57,227 nt of DNA from JACOZM01 sp035289385 (GCA_035289385.1 DATDXI010000031.1:1-57227); one strand, 5' to 3'. Positions 7,814 through 16,274 are shown, counted from the stretch's first letter. Numbers and translations: made by a program. The notes: generated by a model not told the origin, from the sequence alone.

Positions 7814-9052
7814 ATGGAGATAGGTGTTTTACTCAATTTTCTGCTGGCGATAGCTCTTGGTGCCTTGATAGGATTAGAGCGGGAATATGCACGATATCGG
7901 AATAAAGGTCATGCCTATGCAGGTATCCGTACATTTCCATTGATAGCCTTAGCCGGGGCATTAGCTGCTCTTCTTGGCCAAGCCTTGTCGATATGGATCC
8001 TGCTCATAAGCATTGGCTTTATGGGAATATTGGTTGTTGTTGCGTATTATGTGACCGCAGAATTAGATAGGACACATATCGGGACGACATCAGAAATAGC
8101 CGGCTTCATCACTTTTTTTATAGGTATCTTGACGTTCTACCAACAATATCTGTTAGCAGTTGCTTTAACGGCGCTGACGGCATTGATATTGTATGCAAGG
8201 TCATTGCTGCATCATTTTGCAGAAAAACTAACGAGGAAAGAGATGCTGGATACTATCGTTTTTGTGCTATTAGCATTTGTGATCCTTCCTTTGCTTCCTA
8301 ACAATTCTTATGGCCCTTTTGAGATATTTAACCCCTATATCACCGGGCTGATGGTTGTTTTGATTTCTGGAATAAGCTTTGTGGGTTATGGGTTGATGAA
8401 ATGGTTTGGAGAACGAGGTATTGGCTTATCTGGAATTTTTGGTGGGCTTGTCAGCAGTACGGTCGTTACGATGGATCTTGCCCAGAGAAGCAAGAAAGAA
8501 AAGGCGTTTTATGCGTTGGCTTTAGGAGTGATTTTAGCTAACGGTATCATGTTTATCCGGGTCCTGTTTGAAGTGTTTGTAGTTCATCGTCCTCTATTTG
8601 TTAAGCTGCTCATTCCACTTCTGGTGTTGTCTGGTATAACAGCAATCTTCTCTTTCTTCCTGTGGAGAAAAATAAAGAAAGTGAAGAGTAAGGTGGCGTT
8701 ATCTTCACCATTAGCATTAGTCCCGGCGGTAAAATTTGCTTTATTTTTCTCTTTCATGATTGCCGTTGTCAAAGTAACAGAAATGTACCTTTCATCGAGA
8801 GGTGTTTATATCGTCAGCTTCTTTTCTGGATTTGCTAATGTTGATGCCATTTCGTTATCTTTATCCCAATTAGCACGAGGCAACTTAGCGGTAGATGTTG
8901 CTGCTCGTGGTATTATCATTGCCGCTTTAACAAACATAGCGGTAAAAGGCGGCATGGCTTACTGGTTTGGTGGCAAGGCGTTTAGAAATCTGGTTGTGGG
9001 CTTATTTTCGGTGTTAATAGTCTTTGGGATTGTGATGATGATCTGGCTGTGA
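7814..9052 (+). CDS. MgtC/SapB-like membrane protein with DUF4010 domain
   Basis: 412 residues and about a dozen hydrophobic segments. The N-terminus FLLAIALGALIGLEREYARYR and AGIRTFPLIALAGALAALL is the MgtC-type signature, with charged Arg/Glu residues inside the first membrane region. The C-terminal half (about 180-410) matches the pattern of DUF4010 proteins, including GLSGIFGGLVSSTVVTMDLA and FANVDAISLSLSQLA. Such proteins are thought to be inner-membrane transport or stress proteins, but the substrate is unknown. Confidence 0.85.
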   Translation: MEIGVLLNFLLAIALGALIGLEREYARYRNKGHAYAGIRTFPLIALAGALAALLGQALSIWILLISIGFMGILVVVAYYVTAELDRTHIGTTSEIAGFITFFIGILTFYQQYLLAVALTALTALILYARSLLHHFAEKLTRKEMLDTIVFVLLAFVILPLLPNNSYGPFEIFNPYITGLMVVLISGISFVGYGLMKWFGERGIGLSGIFGGLVSSTVVTMDLAQRSKKEKAFYALALGVILANGIMFIRVLFEVFVVHRPLFVKLLIPLLVLSGITAIFSFFLWRKIKKVKSKVALSSPLALVPAVKFALFFSFMIAVVKVTEMYLSSRGVYIVSFFSGFANVDAISLSLSQLARGNLAVDVAARGIIIAALTNIAVKGGMAYWFGGKAFRNLVVGLFSVLIVFGIVMMIWL

Positions 9053-9132
9053 TTGTTGGTCCTAGGTGGTTCCTCGTTGTTTTAGATCCTCTTTGTTTTG
9101 TCAGGACGACATTGTTCAGACGACCTGATACC

Positions 9133-9140
9133 TTTATATA
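9133..9140 (+). promoter_or_regulatory. TATA box of the zinc-ribbon gene
   Basis: TTTATATA, 29 bases before the ATG at 9162. Confidence 0.6.
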
Positions 9141-9161
9141 CCATAACATTCTTATCATTTT

Positions 9162-9452
9162 ATGCCCGCTGTTAAATATAAAATGAAGTGTATACGGTGT
9201 AAGAAGAATTATGTCATCGTGACGTATAAGAATAAATTTCCATTATGTTATACTTGCCAACAGCCGGAGATGGTTGGTGAGATCACTGATCCAGCTATGA
9301 AAAAAATGTTTGACATCCCGGAAGAGTTCTATAAGGATAATGCTTTTTTACGAAGTATCAGGATCAATTACCTTAAATTTGGGCAATTAAGTGAGAAACA
9401 AGTGGAAGCGTTCCAGAAAGCTGTTGAAAAACTGAAGAAGGATAAGGTTTAA
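9162..9452 (+). CDS. small zinc-ribbon protein, 96 aa
   Basis: Two CxxC knuckles, CIRCKK (residues 10-15) and CYTCQQ, spaced about 20 residues apart, form a probable zinc ribbon at the N-terminus. The remainder is helical (GQLSEKQVEAFQKAVEKLKKDKV). Its own promoter gives an almost leaderless transcript. A role in nucleic-acid or protein binding is likely from the ribbon, but nothing more specific can be said. It converges on the small gene at 9491. Confidence 0.7.
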   Translation: MPAVKYKMKCIRCKKNYVIVTYKNKFPLCYTCQQPEMVGEITDPAMKKMFDIPEEFYKDNAFLRSIRINYLKFGQLSEKQVEAFQKAVEKLKKDKV

Positions 9453-9490
9453 GCCAGCTGCTCAAAATTATTTTAACAGAAAGATAATGT

Positions 9491-9760
9491 TTAAAGAAAT
9501 TCTATTTTTGGTATTTCGGCTTTCTTTTCTTTTTGGGGGTTCGTTAAGTTGAGAAAACTGCTGAAATCTGGTGCTGTACCTTCCCCACTAGATTTTGCTG
9601 GTGCTGATGAATCAAACATATTCATCATGCTGGAAGTATCGACATTTTCTTGTGGTGCATTGGAATAGGAAGAATTAGTGGTGATATCGGCAAGAATCCG
9701 CATGACTTTCCGGATATCTTCATGGCTGTCTTCTTTTGTATCAATCGTTATCTTCATCAT
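9491..9760 (-). CDS. hypothetical protein, 89 aa
   Basis: Starts MMKITIDTKEDSHEDIRKVM, a short ordered beta-alpha unit, followed by a Ser/Asn-rich linker (residues 29-70) and a basic-to-hydrophobic tail PKIEFL. It looks like a small adaptor or largely disordered protein. I do not recognise the family; similar small proteins occur in DPANN genomes as far as I recall. Convergent with the zinc-ribbon gene. Confidence 0.55.
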   Translation of the reverse strand: MMKITIDTKEDSHEDIRKVMRILADITTNSSYSNAPQENVDTSSMMNMFDSSAPAKSSGEGTAPDFSSFLNLTNPQKEKKAEIPKIEFL

Positions 9761-9821
9761 ACACCTTTTTTTTAGTTTAGGAAGTGCTTATGCTATTTAA
9801 TATTTGCTGTTATGTCTCCGT

Positions 9822-9995
9822 AAGGTAAACAAGAGATTTTACCTTAAGGTAGTGGTGAGAAAGTATTTTATAATTCATTCCCTCAAAAAGCAGCGCTGGA
9901 GGCAGGCGAAAACTTGAGGAGTTGAGCTTAGAAAACCCATATGGTTCGCTTCGCGCGGTAAAGCTTCTCGTTCGCAAGTTGCCTCTAGCTTTCTT
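9822..9995. other. structured intergenic region, candidate non-coding RNA
   Basis: A 296-bp gene-free stretch (9761-10056) contains a small hairpin AAGGTAA / TTACCTT (9822-9848) and a larger nested fold. Its outer stem is GGAGGCA (about 9898-9904) with TGCCTCT (about 9979-9985). Inside are ACTTG / CAAGT, GAG / CTC and AGCTT / AAGCT. The central part is GC-rich (CGCTTCGCGCGG) compared with the surroundings. It matches no RNA family I know (no SRP or RNase P signature). Strand and transcription are unknown. Confidence 0.45.
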
Positions 9996-10056
9996 TGTTC
10001 TTCAATATAAATAAGATAAGCAAAAGCTTCTTAAACGGAAGAATAATTCTCAAGGT

Positions 10057-10698
10057 ATGAAAAAGGAAACAATTCTGGTCCTCAGCGCCCATACTGATGA
10101 TTTTGTCTTAGGGGCAGGAGGGATGATCATCACTGCCGTTCAGGATGGGAAGAAAGTTATTCCCATCGTTTTCTCTTTAGGTGAAAAGTCGCATTTTTGG
10201 ATAAAAGATAAAGTTATCAAGAAAGTAAGAGCTGATGAAACCATTGCAGCAACGAAGCTCTTGAAATGCAAAGAGATCATCCTTGATGTGAAGGATGGGC
10301 AGATCTATCAGGATTATAAGGATAAACATGTTGAAGAGCGCCTTTTAGAGATTATTGAAAAGGAAAAACCAACAAAGATCTTTACTCATAGCAATGAAGA
10401 TCCCCATCCTGATCATCGGGCAGTCAATAAGATTACTCTTGAACTTCTTGAAAAGACAAAGGAGAAGCCAGAAGTATACATCTATTCCATCTGGAATCCT
10501 GTTTCTTTGAAAACATCATATCCTGCATTATATGTCGATATCACCAACGTTTTTTCATTGAAGATGAAGGCGCTGAAGATGTTCCAGAGCCAAAAGGTCA
10601 TCTTATCTTATCCCTTGCTATTGCTGTTCATCAGAAATATCATTGATGGAATCAGGATTAGGAAGAGGTTTGCCGAGAAGTTTTACAAGATCAGGTGA
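10057..10698 (+). CDS. PIG-L (GlcNAc-type) deacetylase
   Basis: A 213-residue zinc-dependent N-acetylglucosamine deacetylase-like protein. The metal motif at the N-terminus is SAHTDDFVLGAGG (His12, Asp14, Asp15). The second motif is HSNEDPHPDHRAV (His117, His120). The substrate may be a sugar lipid or sugar-nucleotide. A glycosyltransferase gene starts 36 bases downstream on the same strand, so the pair may build or trim a glycolipid or surface glycan (inference). Complete length for the family. Confidence 0.92.
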   Translation: MKKETILVLSAHTDDFVLGAGGMIITAVQDGKKVIPIVFSLGEKSHFWIKDKVIKKVRADETIAATKLLKCKEIILDVKDGQIYQDYKDKHVEERLLEIIEKEKPTKIFTHSNEDPHPDHRAVNKITLELLEKTKEKPEVYIYSIWNPVSLKTSYPALYVDITNVFSLKMKALKMFQSQKVILSYPLLLLFIRNIIDGIRIRKRFAEKFYKIR

Positions 10699-10734
10699 TG
10701 ACCAACTGCAAGCTAATCTCCACTGGAAAAATCC

Positions 10735-11892
10735 ATGGCAAAACAAAAATTGCTGCTCGTAGCAGATACCTATTATCCAAAAGTAGATGGTATTCTGCGC
10801 TTTACTGAAGAATTTCTTAAAAGAGCAAGCTCTGATTTTGACATCTCTTTATTAGTTCCTGAATTTGAGCAGAAGAAGCGTCCAGAGAAGACCCATTTCA
10901 TTGTCCCGTCAAAGTATCTCTCCTTGTCGGGCTATCCCAACATGAAACTTTCTTTCAGGAATCTGAGAACGATAAAAGAATCTATCAAAGAGGCAGATAT
11001 CATCTTTATTCAGGGCCCAGCTCTGATCAGTTACCTGAGCATGTATTATGGGAAGAAGTATCAGAAGAAAGTAGTATCATATATGCATGTCATCCCTTGG
11101 GAATTGTTTGAAAAGTTTGTTCCTTTGTTTACGAATAAGGTGCTGTTTCATCTTATCAAAAAGCTGGCCATCTCTTTTTACAATAGATGCGATGAGATTT
11201 TAGTCCCATATCGTGATCTGTCTTTAGAGCTGCAGAAAGCAGGGATAAGGACAAAAATAACCGTTGCTGGGTTGGGAGTTGACATCAACCTCTTTTCTGT
11301 TCCTGCTAATAAAGTGCTGGCGAAAAAAAAGATCGGGCTTGATCCTCACGTCAAGGTTATAGGTTATGTTGGACGGATATCTAAAGAAAAAAACACAGAA
11401 GTCCTGCTTTCTGCATTCAAAAAACTAGATCATCAGAGTCATCTTTACCTTCTGCTGGTGGGTGATGGAACTCCTGAGCAGACGGCAAAATTTAAGGAAT
11501 TAGATAATTGCCGGATGACGGGATTTGTGACTAATGTCCAAGATTACCTCCAGGCGATGGATATTTTTGTCATGCCCAGCCTGACGGAAACTACTTCACT
11601 TGCTTCCTTAGAAGCGATGTCGACGGGCTTACCTATCATTTCAACAAAAGTAGGGTTTATCAAGAATTATATCGTCAAAGATTATAATGGCGTCTTTTTT
11701 TCCAAGAATAATTCCACGATGCTTTCCATCAAGATCCAGAAGCTGCTGGACAACAAGGAATTAGCACAAAGATTTGGCGCTAACGCTAGAAAGACAGTTG
11801 CTTACTCCTTTTCCTGGGAACGATCGATCAATAAGATCCGGAGAATCCTTGGTGGTTATGCTTCTTCCTGGCAGTCAGGAGAAGAATCCTAG
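10735..11892 (+). CDS. GT4-type glycosyltransferase
   Basis: 385 residues with the GT-B fold. The N-terminal acceptor domain starts LLLVADTYYPKVDGILRFTEEF. The sugar-nucleotide domain begins near IGYVGRISKEKNTEVLLSAF and holds the EX7E motif in SLTETTSLASLEAMSTGLP. It would transfer a sugar from a nucleotide donor to a lipid or glycan at the membrane. Upstream is a PIG-L deacetylase, an arrangement seen in glycolipid pathways. The gene is complete, with no frame damage. Confidence 0.92.
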   Translation: MAKQKLLLVADTYYPKVDGILRFTEEFLKRASSDFDISLLVPEFEQKKRPEKTHFIVPSKYLSLSGYPNMKLSFRNLRTIKESIKEADIIFIQGPALISYLSMYYGKKYQKKVVSYMHVIPWELFEKFVPLFTNKVLFHLIKKLAISFYNRCDEILVPYRDLSLELQKAGIRTKITVAGLGVDINLFSVPANKVLAKKKIGLDPHVKVIGYVGRISKEKNTEVLLSAFKKLDHQSHLYLLLVGDGTPEQTAKFKELDNCRMTGFVTNVQDYLQAMDIFVMPSLTETTSLASLEAMSTGLPIISTKVGFIKNYIVKDYNGVFFSKNNSTMLSIKIQKLLDNKELAQRFGANARKTVAYSFSWERSINKIRRILGGYASSWQSGEES

Positions 11893-11930
11893 TTGGCATG
11901 CGCTAAAAGTATATACCTCATAAAGGAAAG

Positions 11931-11940
11931 CTTTAAAAAC
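11931..11940 (+). promoter_or_regulatory. TATA box of the gene at 11962
   Basis: CTTTAAAAAC, 31 bases before the ATG at 11962. This supports the internal ATG over a TTG at 11893. Confidence 0.6.
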
Positions 11941-11961
11941 AACTCCCTAAAGTCGAAAACT

Positions 11962-12207
11962 ATGGATGACGACAATGTTGAAGGGGAAAAAGATGCTACG
12001 GAAGAGCAGTTAGTGGAAGCTGGGGGTTTAGATTCCACGGAAGAAGGCTTTATCAAAGGCTATGCCGATGATGATGAAGTCATTGAATGCGCAGAGTGCG
12101 GCTCTGCTGTACGGGAAGATAAGAAGATCGTGAAAGAGATCAATAGTGAAAGTTATACTTTCTGTTCCAAGGGCTGTGCGCAGGATTTTGAAGAGAGTAT
12201 CGTTTGA
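11962..12207 (+). CDS. small acidic protein with TRASH/MYM-like zinc finger
   Basis: 81 residues from the ATG at 11962; the frame is open from a TTG at 11893 but the TATA box sits between the two. The first half is very acidic (MDDDNVEGEKDATEEQ). The second half has CAECG and FCSKGC, a four-cysteine finger resembling the TRASH/MYM type found in metal-handling or DNA-binding proteins. The order CxxC...CxxxC and the following QDFEESI fit that group. The function is unknown; metal sensing is a guess. Confidence 0.65.
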   Translation: MDDDNVEGEKDATEEQLVEAGGLDSTEEGFIKGYADDDEVIECAECGSAVREDKKIVKEINSESYTFCSKGCAQDFEESIV

Positions 12208-12262
12208 GAGGGTTTTGTTTTTTTAATATTATTTTTGATAACTACTATTGTATCTACTATCA

Positions 12263-13297
12263 TTATTCGCATTTTGAAAATACTTTCCAGCGCTCTTTGG
12301 CAAGGTCATCAATTGTTACCTTAAATTGTTCTTGAAGGATATCAGTAGCTCTGGCTGCTACCACTGTGCGGCTTCCTGAAAGGTGTTGCTGCCTTGCTAG
12401 CTCATAGGCCCAGTTAATCGCTTCTTGGTGAACGATGATCCCATCCTTTTCACCATCGCTGTCAGGTTGGTCCATCTCTTGGCACAAGTGGGATATGCTT
12501 ATGGGAATGGAAATAGGTGCAATAGGCGCAATAGGAGCAGGGGTTGCCTTTCTTTCAGGCTCTTGGAAGGCGAAAGAATACAACAATGAAAGGGCGACCG
12601 TCCCTACTGTTACCAGGGCAGCGCCTCCAATATACGTTCTTGGGTTGAAACGTTCTGGCTGCTGGTTGATAGCTTGAACTTCCAGAAGAAATAAGGAAAT
12701 CGGTTCCTCAGCTCCACGAGACAGATACATCTCTCGAATAGTGTTCAGCGGTGGTGGATTCATTCCTTCAAAATCAGGCTCTCTTATCAAATCTACATAA
12801 TCTCTCAATCTTCCGGAAGCGAAGAGATAGCGGTCTCCTTGCTGTAGCGGAGATTCATATCTCTTTATAGGTTCCTGTTGAAGAGGAGAAGTGCCAGTAT
12901 CATGATGGATGATAACTGTCGGTTCGTTCTCATAATCACGAGCTGGTCTACGTGAAACCACAAGCATCGTTTGCTCTTCTTTCCTGGTGATTTCAGAAGG
13001 AGCAGCATCTTTAGGGAAGTGGTAGATGGCAGCATCGCCCACCGTTAAAAGAGAAAGTGTTGTTCCTTGTATTCCGCCAGCAATAAAGCAACCTCCCAAA
13101 GATCTAGCGCCTAAAACAGCTTCTACCACTTGCTCTACATTTTTTGTTGTGCGGGCCATCAGAGAAAGGGTATGTTCTAGTGCTTCTCGCTCTGTCGCTT
13201 TACCCGAAGAATCTGCTAGCATAAAGAACTGTGGAGATGGTCGGTAGGTGAAAGGAAATGTTCCCCCTAAGCCTACTGCCTTATAGTTTATGGCCAT
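12263..13297 (-). CDS. membrane protein with degenerate PP2C-like domain
   Basis: 344 residues. Part 1-210 shows the skeleton of a PP2C phosphatase: FFMLADSSGK, QGTTLSLLTVGDAAIYHF (residues 77-94) and QQGDRYLFASGRLRDYV (152-168). The metal-binding aspartate of the usual SDG motif is missing, so catalysis is doubtful. One membrane helix follows at 221-244. A low-complexity linker of Pro-Ile-Ala / Ile-Ser repeats (254-269) leads to a C-terminal domain that would lie across the membrane. It could be a signalling pseudo-phosphatase. The PP2C assignment is by pattern only. Confidence 0.5.
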   Translation of the reverse strand: MAINYKAVGLGGTFPFTYRPSPQFFMLADSSGKATEREALEHTLSLMARTTKNVEQVVEAVLGARSLGGCFIAGGIQGTTLSLLTVGDAAIYHFPKDAAPSEITRKEEQTMLVVSRRPARDYENEPTVIIHHDTGTSPLQQEPIKRYESPLQQGDRYLFASGRLRDYVDLIREPDFEGMNPPPLNTIREMYLSRGAEEPISLFLLEVQAINQQPERFNPRTYIGGAALVTVGTVALSLLYSFAFQEPERKATPAPIAPIAPISIPISISHLCQEMDQPDSDGEKDGIIVHQEAINWAYELARQQHLSGSRTVVAARATDILQEQFKVTIDDLAKERWKVFSKCE

Positions 13298-13426
13298 CTT
13301 TTCTTCAGTACTTTACTTATTTATAAATTTTTTTCCACTAGTAGTTACATATCCTATGGGCTTAGACAGAACTAAATATGTACTCAAATCCAAAATATTT
13401 ATTAAGCTGAAGAATCTATCTGCCTT

Positions 13427-13951
13427 ATGAATATCAAAGCGAGGATTGTTTCAGTTGCCATTGCTGTCATTTTTGCTCTTTTTATCGGTTATGGCATTGA
13501 AGTGTTCTTTCCCACTCCTGAATATCAAGGCTATTGTCCAGATGTGTATTCTATCTATTCCCAAGAGGAATGTGCTTCTGCTGGTGGAGTATGGGTCTTT
13601 GAACCAAATGCGCCAATGAAAGTTGATACAAAGAATGGCACTGCTGAAGGGCTTCCAGGATATTGCCAGAATGATATGAAATGTAATGATGGATATACCT
13701 CTGCAGCTACGCAGCATGATCGTATTCTCTTTATCATTGCCGTCATCTTTGGTCTGTTATCGGTGATCGTAGGTATTATCTTACAGAAAGAAGCAGTTAG
13801 CTCAGGGTTAGTGGGCGGGGGCATCTTATTGATCCTTTATGGAACGATAAGGTATTGGCAGCATGCTAACAATATCTTGAAGTTTGTCTTGCTGGGTGTG
13901 GTTTTAGGTGTATTAGTATGGCTGGCGTATAAGAAGCTGGAGAAGAAGTAA
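13427..13951 (+). CDS. membrane protein with cysteine-containing outer loop
   Basis: 174 residues: one N-terminal membrane helix (7-27), an outside loop of about 65 residues with five cysteines (GYCPDVYSIYSQEECASAGG and GYCQNDMKCNDGY), then three closely spaced helices. The cysteine loop likely forms disulfides, matching the nearby disulfide operon. Its stop codon overlaps the start of the next membrane protein gene (TAATG), so the two are probably cotranslated. No recognised family. Confidence 0.65.
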   Translation: MNIKARIVSVAIAVIFALFIGYGIEVFFPTPEYQGYCPDVYSIYSQEECASAGGVWVFEPNAPMKVDTKNGTAEGLPGYCQNDMKCNDGYTSAATQHDRILFIIAVIFGLLSVIVGIILQKEAVSSGLVGGGILLILYGTIRYWQHANNILKFVLLGVVLGVLVWLAYKKLEKK

Positions 13952-14358
13952 TGTCCAAAAAGAACAAACCAGATAGTGTTTCAACAGCTTTAACTTTGCT
14001 TTGGATAAGTCTTGCTGTTGGAGTTTTGAATAGTATAATAAATTTTTCAAACTCCGTTGATTTAACAAAAGCTTCTGGTTTTGGTTCAGGATTTGTTATT
14101 TTTGTAACTCTTTTCACATTAGTTTTTATGGCTTTTTTTATATACCTGATTGGAGAAGGAAAAAATTGGGCGAGAATAACTTTTTTGGTTCTCTACATAA
14201 TAGGAATTCCTTTTTCAGTATTACCTGCGATAATGTTAATACTAACAAATCCAATATCTGCAATGTTTACAGTAGGTATAGGTATATTAGAACTAATTGC
14301 ACTGATTTTTTTATTTCAAAAAACCTCTTCTGACTGGTTTCATTCTATGAAGAAATAG
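13951..14358 (+). CDS. four-helix membrane protein, 135 aa
   Basis: Starts at an ATG overlapping the previous stop codon by one base. Four hydrophobic segments span most of the protein, separated by short polar loops (LTKASGFGSG, GEGKNWAR), with a short basic tail. The pattern resembles small DUF-type membrane proteins common in bacteria and archaea. Its codon use is more AT-rich than the gene before it. No function can be assigned. Confidence 0.6.
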   Translation: MSKKNKPDSVSTALTLLWISLAVGVLNSIINFSNSVDLTKASGFGSGFVIFVTLFTLVFMAFFIYLIGEGKNWARITFLVLYIIGIPFSVLPAIMLILTNPISAMFTVGIGILELIALIFLFQKTSSDWFHSMKK

Positions 14359-14375
14359 TATTCTTACAAACGACA

Positions 14376-14510
14376 ATTTATTTTTCAATAACTACGATAA
14401 CAACGATTTTTTGGCGAGCCTTGAACTTCTCCTTTCGTTGACCACATTCAATTTTCACTCCACTTCGTTCCGTTCGGGGAGTTTAACAGCAATCTCAATG
14501 TTAAAATAAA
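14376..14510. other. inverted-repeat intergenic structure
   Basis: ATTTATTTT (14376-14384) pairs with AAAATAAAT (14502-14510), closing a 135-bp structure. Inside are TTTAACA / TGTTAAA (14482-14505 region, partly overlapping the closing stem) and a CTCC / GGAG hairpin around a TTCGTTCCGTTCG loop. It lies between convergent genes, so it may be a bidirectional terminator or a small immobilised element. I found no clear target duplication. Confidence 0.4.
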
Positions 14511-14542
14511 TTAGGGGCTGGCTTCCACAAAGGTTAAATTCC

Positions 14543-14929
14543 TTATGATGACTCTTCACTTGCCACCTTCAACTCACATCCACTTAAGCTTGCTAATCTG
14601 GCAAGTGGCTGCTCTCCAGGATAATTGTTTCCATCAATAACCCACGTTGGGAAACCTTCAACTCCTGCTTTGATGCAGGCATCTCGGTTAAGATCGCAGT
14701 CAACATAGTTTACATATTGAAATGCTGGGCCAAATAATGCTTTCTGGTTTTTGCAATGAGGACACCATTCTGTACCATACATGATAACTCCTTTCTCACT
14801 TAAACATTGGGCAAAACTGTCAGGCACTTTTGCTTGTGGCGAACAGCCAGCAATGAGCATTAAGCTGATGAGCATTAAACTGATGGCCACTTTTTGAATT
14901 AAATCTGAGGATAGGTATTTTTTTTTCAT
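14543..14929 (-). CDS. thioredoxin-like lipoprotein
   Basis: 128 residues. A lipoprotein-type signal LMLIAGC ends at Cys29. The thioredoxin fold follows with redox motif WCPHC (Cys56, Cys59) and cis-proline in EGFPTWVIDG. It is the third gene of a disulfide operon behind DsbA-like and VKOR genes, separated by 62 bases from VKOR. It probably exchanges electrons with VKOR or isomerises disulfides outside the membrane. Its domain resembles the thioredoxin module fused to VKOR in other organisms. Confidence 0.85.
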   Translation of the reverse strand: MKKKYLSSDLIQKVAISLMLISLMLIAGCSPQAKVPDSFAQCLSEKGVIMYGTEWCPHCKNQKALFGPAFQYVNYVDCDLNRDACIKAGVEGFPTWVIDGNNYPGEQPLARLASLSGCELKVASEESS

Positions 14930-14991
14930 ATTGTCACCTTATTTTCTTTTTCCAGTATGGATTATTCTGTCAGAAATGCTTCTTCTTTATA

Positions 14992-15468
14992 TTATTTGCT
15001 TTCAATAGCCAGCCCTTTCCAGGAGTGATGATATATTCTGTAGGCTAGCATGAAGATCGTTAAGATGATCATCTGTGAAATCAAGCAGAATAAGCAGAAT
15101 GATTCAACGATAAACGTTTCTGCAAACGTAAGATATAGTGAGAAAACAAGGCTAAGAAGGGAAAATTCAAACAAAAATCTTTTGCTGATGATTCTAGCAA
15201 TACCTTTCCTTTTCATCCACTTCTTGTCTTCAAGCAAGAAAAAGCTGAGAAGACCGATGATCGTATAGGCAGCCAGCCCTAACAAAGGAACCGGTATGCC
15301 CGCAACTGTTGAAAAGGAACTTTGGCTTACCGTTGTACAAGAGAAGCGGTCATTAAAATCACAGAGCGTACTTTGAGAAGTTATATGGATCTGGGTTAAG
15401 TATAATGCTACTAAAATGCCTAAAAAAGAAAGAAAAAAAATAAATTGCAATGATTTTTTGTCTTGCAT
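14992..15468 (-). CDS. vitamin K epoxide reductase (VKOR)-family oxidoreductase
   Basis: A 158-residue membrane protein with four to five hydrophobic segments. It reoxidises DsbA-type proteins by passing electrons to a quinone. The loop cysteines are Cys36 and Cys44 (TLCDFNDRFSC), and the active-site pair is CLFC (Cys125, Cys128). The conserved GIPVPLLGLAAY segment follows the first helix. It starts two bases after the DsbA-like gene ends, so the two are certainly cotranscribed. Complete for the family without a fused thioredoxin domain, which is encoded separately next to it. Confidence 0.92.
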   Translation of the reverse strand: MQDKKSLQFIFFLSFLGILVALYLTQIHITSQSTLCDFNDRFSCTTVSQSSFSTVAGIPVPLLGLAAYTIIGLLSFFLLEDKKWMKRKGIARIISKRFLFEFSLLSLVFSLYLTFAETFIVESFCLFCLISQMIILTIFMLAYRIYHHSWKGLAIESK

Positions 15469-15470
15469 CC

Positions 15471-16274
15471 TTAGTTCAGCTGCGATTCAATAACCTGCTG
15501 GAATGCAGAGAATGGCTGTGCACCGCTTACTAAGACGCCATTGACAAAAAATGCTGGAGTTCCCTGCACACCTGCTTTTGAGCCGTCAGACATGTCTTTC
15601 CTGATCTCCGTAGCCATCTTTCCTGAATCTAAACAGGAATCAAAGTCAGCGCTGTTTAGGCCAAGATCTTTAGCATATGCTTTAAAGGAAGCAACACCGC
15701 CTTGCACACCTTGCCCGAAGAGCTTGTCATGCATTTCGTAATATTTCCCTTGCTCTCCTGCGCATTCAGCTGCTTCAGCTGCTTTTTGAGCTTGTTGATG
15801 GAAGCTCAGTGGGAAGTCACGATAGATCAACTTTACTTTCCCCGTTTTGTTGTACTGCTCATCTATCTGTCCCAATGTTTCAGAATAGAATCTGGCACAG
15901 AAAGGGCATTCATAATCACTAAATTCTACAATAGTTACTGGTGCATCTTTATCCCCTTTCACCGCATCATCATCCAGCAATGCTTCCACGTCAACTGTTG
16001 GCGCTGGACTTGGCGTAGGAGCAACTGCTGCTCCTGTGGGAGCTGAACCTACTGAATCACCTATGCCAGATAATCCTGATAATCCATTTACCAGGTATAA
16101 GGACAATGCTATCTGCACAACTACGGCAACGGCCAAGAATTTCTGGAAACCACTCCATGCTGCAGCTCCACTGCTTGCTTTAGCTGCTGGTTGCTGCGTT
16201 GCTTTAGGCTCATGGCTAAAAGTATGATGGTGTTCATCATGCCCCTCATGACCCTCTTTTTCAAAATACGTCAT
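15471..16274 (-). CDS. membrane-anchored DsbA-like disulfide oxidoreductase
   Basis: 267 residues. A His-rich cytoplasmic N-terminus (residues 8-21) precedes a membrane helix (about 45-62) and a Pro/Ala linker. The extracellular thioredoxin-type domain has FSDYECPFCARFY (Cys123, Cys126) and cis-proline in VQGTPAFFVNG. It would introduce disulfides into secreted proteins, for example the Cys-rich proteins encoded at 13427 and 27530. First gene of the operon with VKOR and a thioredoxin-like lipoprotein. The His-rich tail may bind metal (inference). Confidence 0.92.
   Translation of the reverse strand: MTYFEKEGHEGHDEHHHTFSHEPKATQQPAAKASSGAAAWSGFQKFLAVAVVVQIALSLYLVNGLSGLSGIGDSVGSAPTGAAVAPTPSPAPTVDVEALLDDDAVKGDKDAPVTIVEFSDYECPFCARFYSETLGQIDEQYNKTGKVKLIYRDFPLSFHQQAQKAAEAAECAGEQGKYYEMHDKLFGQGVQGGVASFKAYAKDLGLNSADFDSCLDSGKMATEIRKDMSDGSKAGVQGTPAFFVNGVLVSGAQPFSAFQQVIESQLN

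Noticed and set aside
9945..9965. tRNA T-arm like GGTTCG sequence
   Set aside because: No acceptor stem, anticodon arm or CCA-side pairing can be arranged around it; no tRNA was found by eye in the window.
10690..10735. C/D box guide RNA (GTGATGA at about 10696)
   Set aside because: No matching D box at the required distance; the match lies across the stop of the PIG-L gene.
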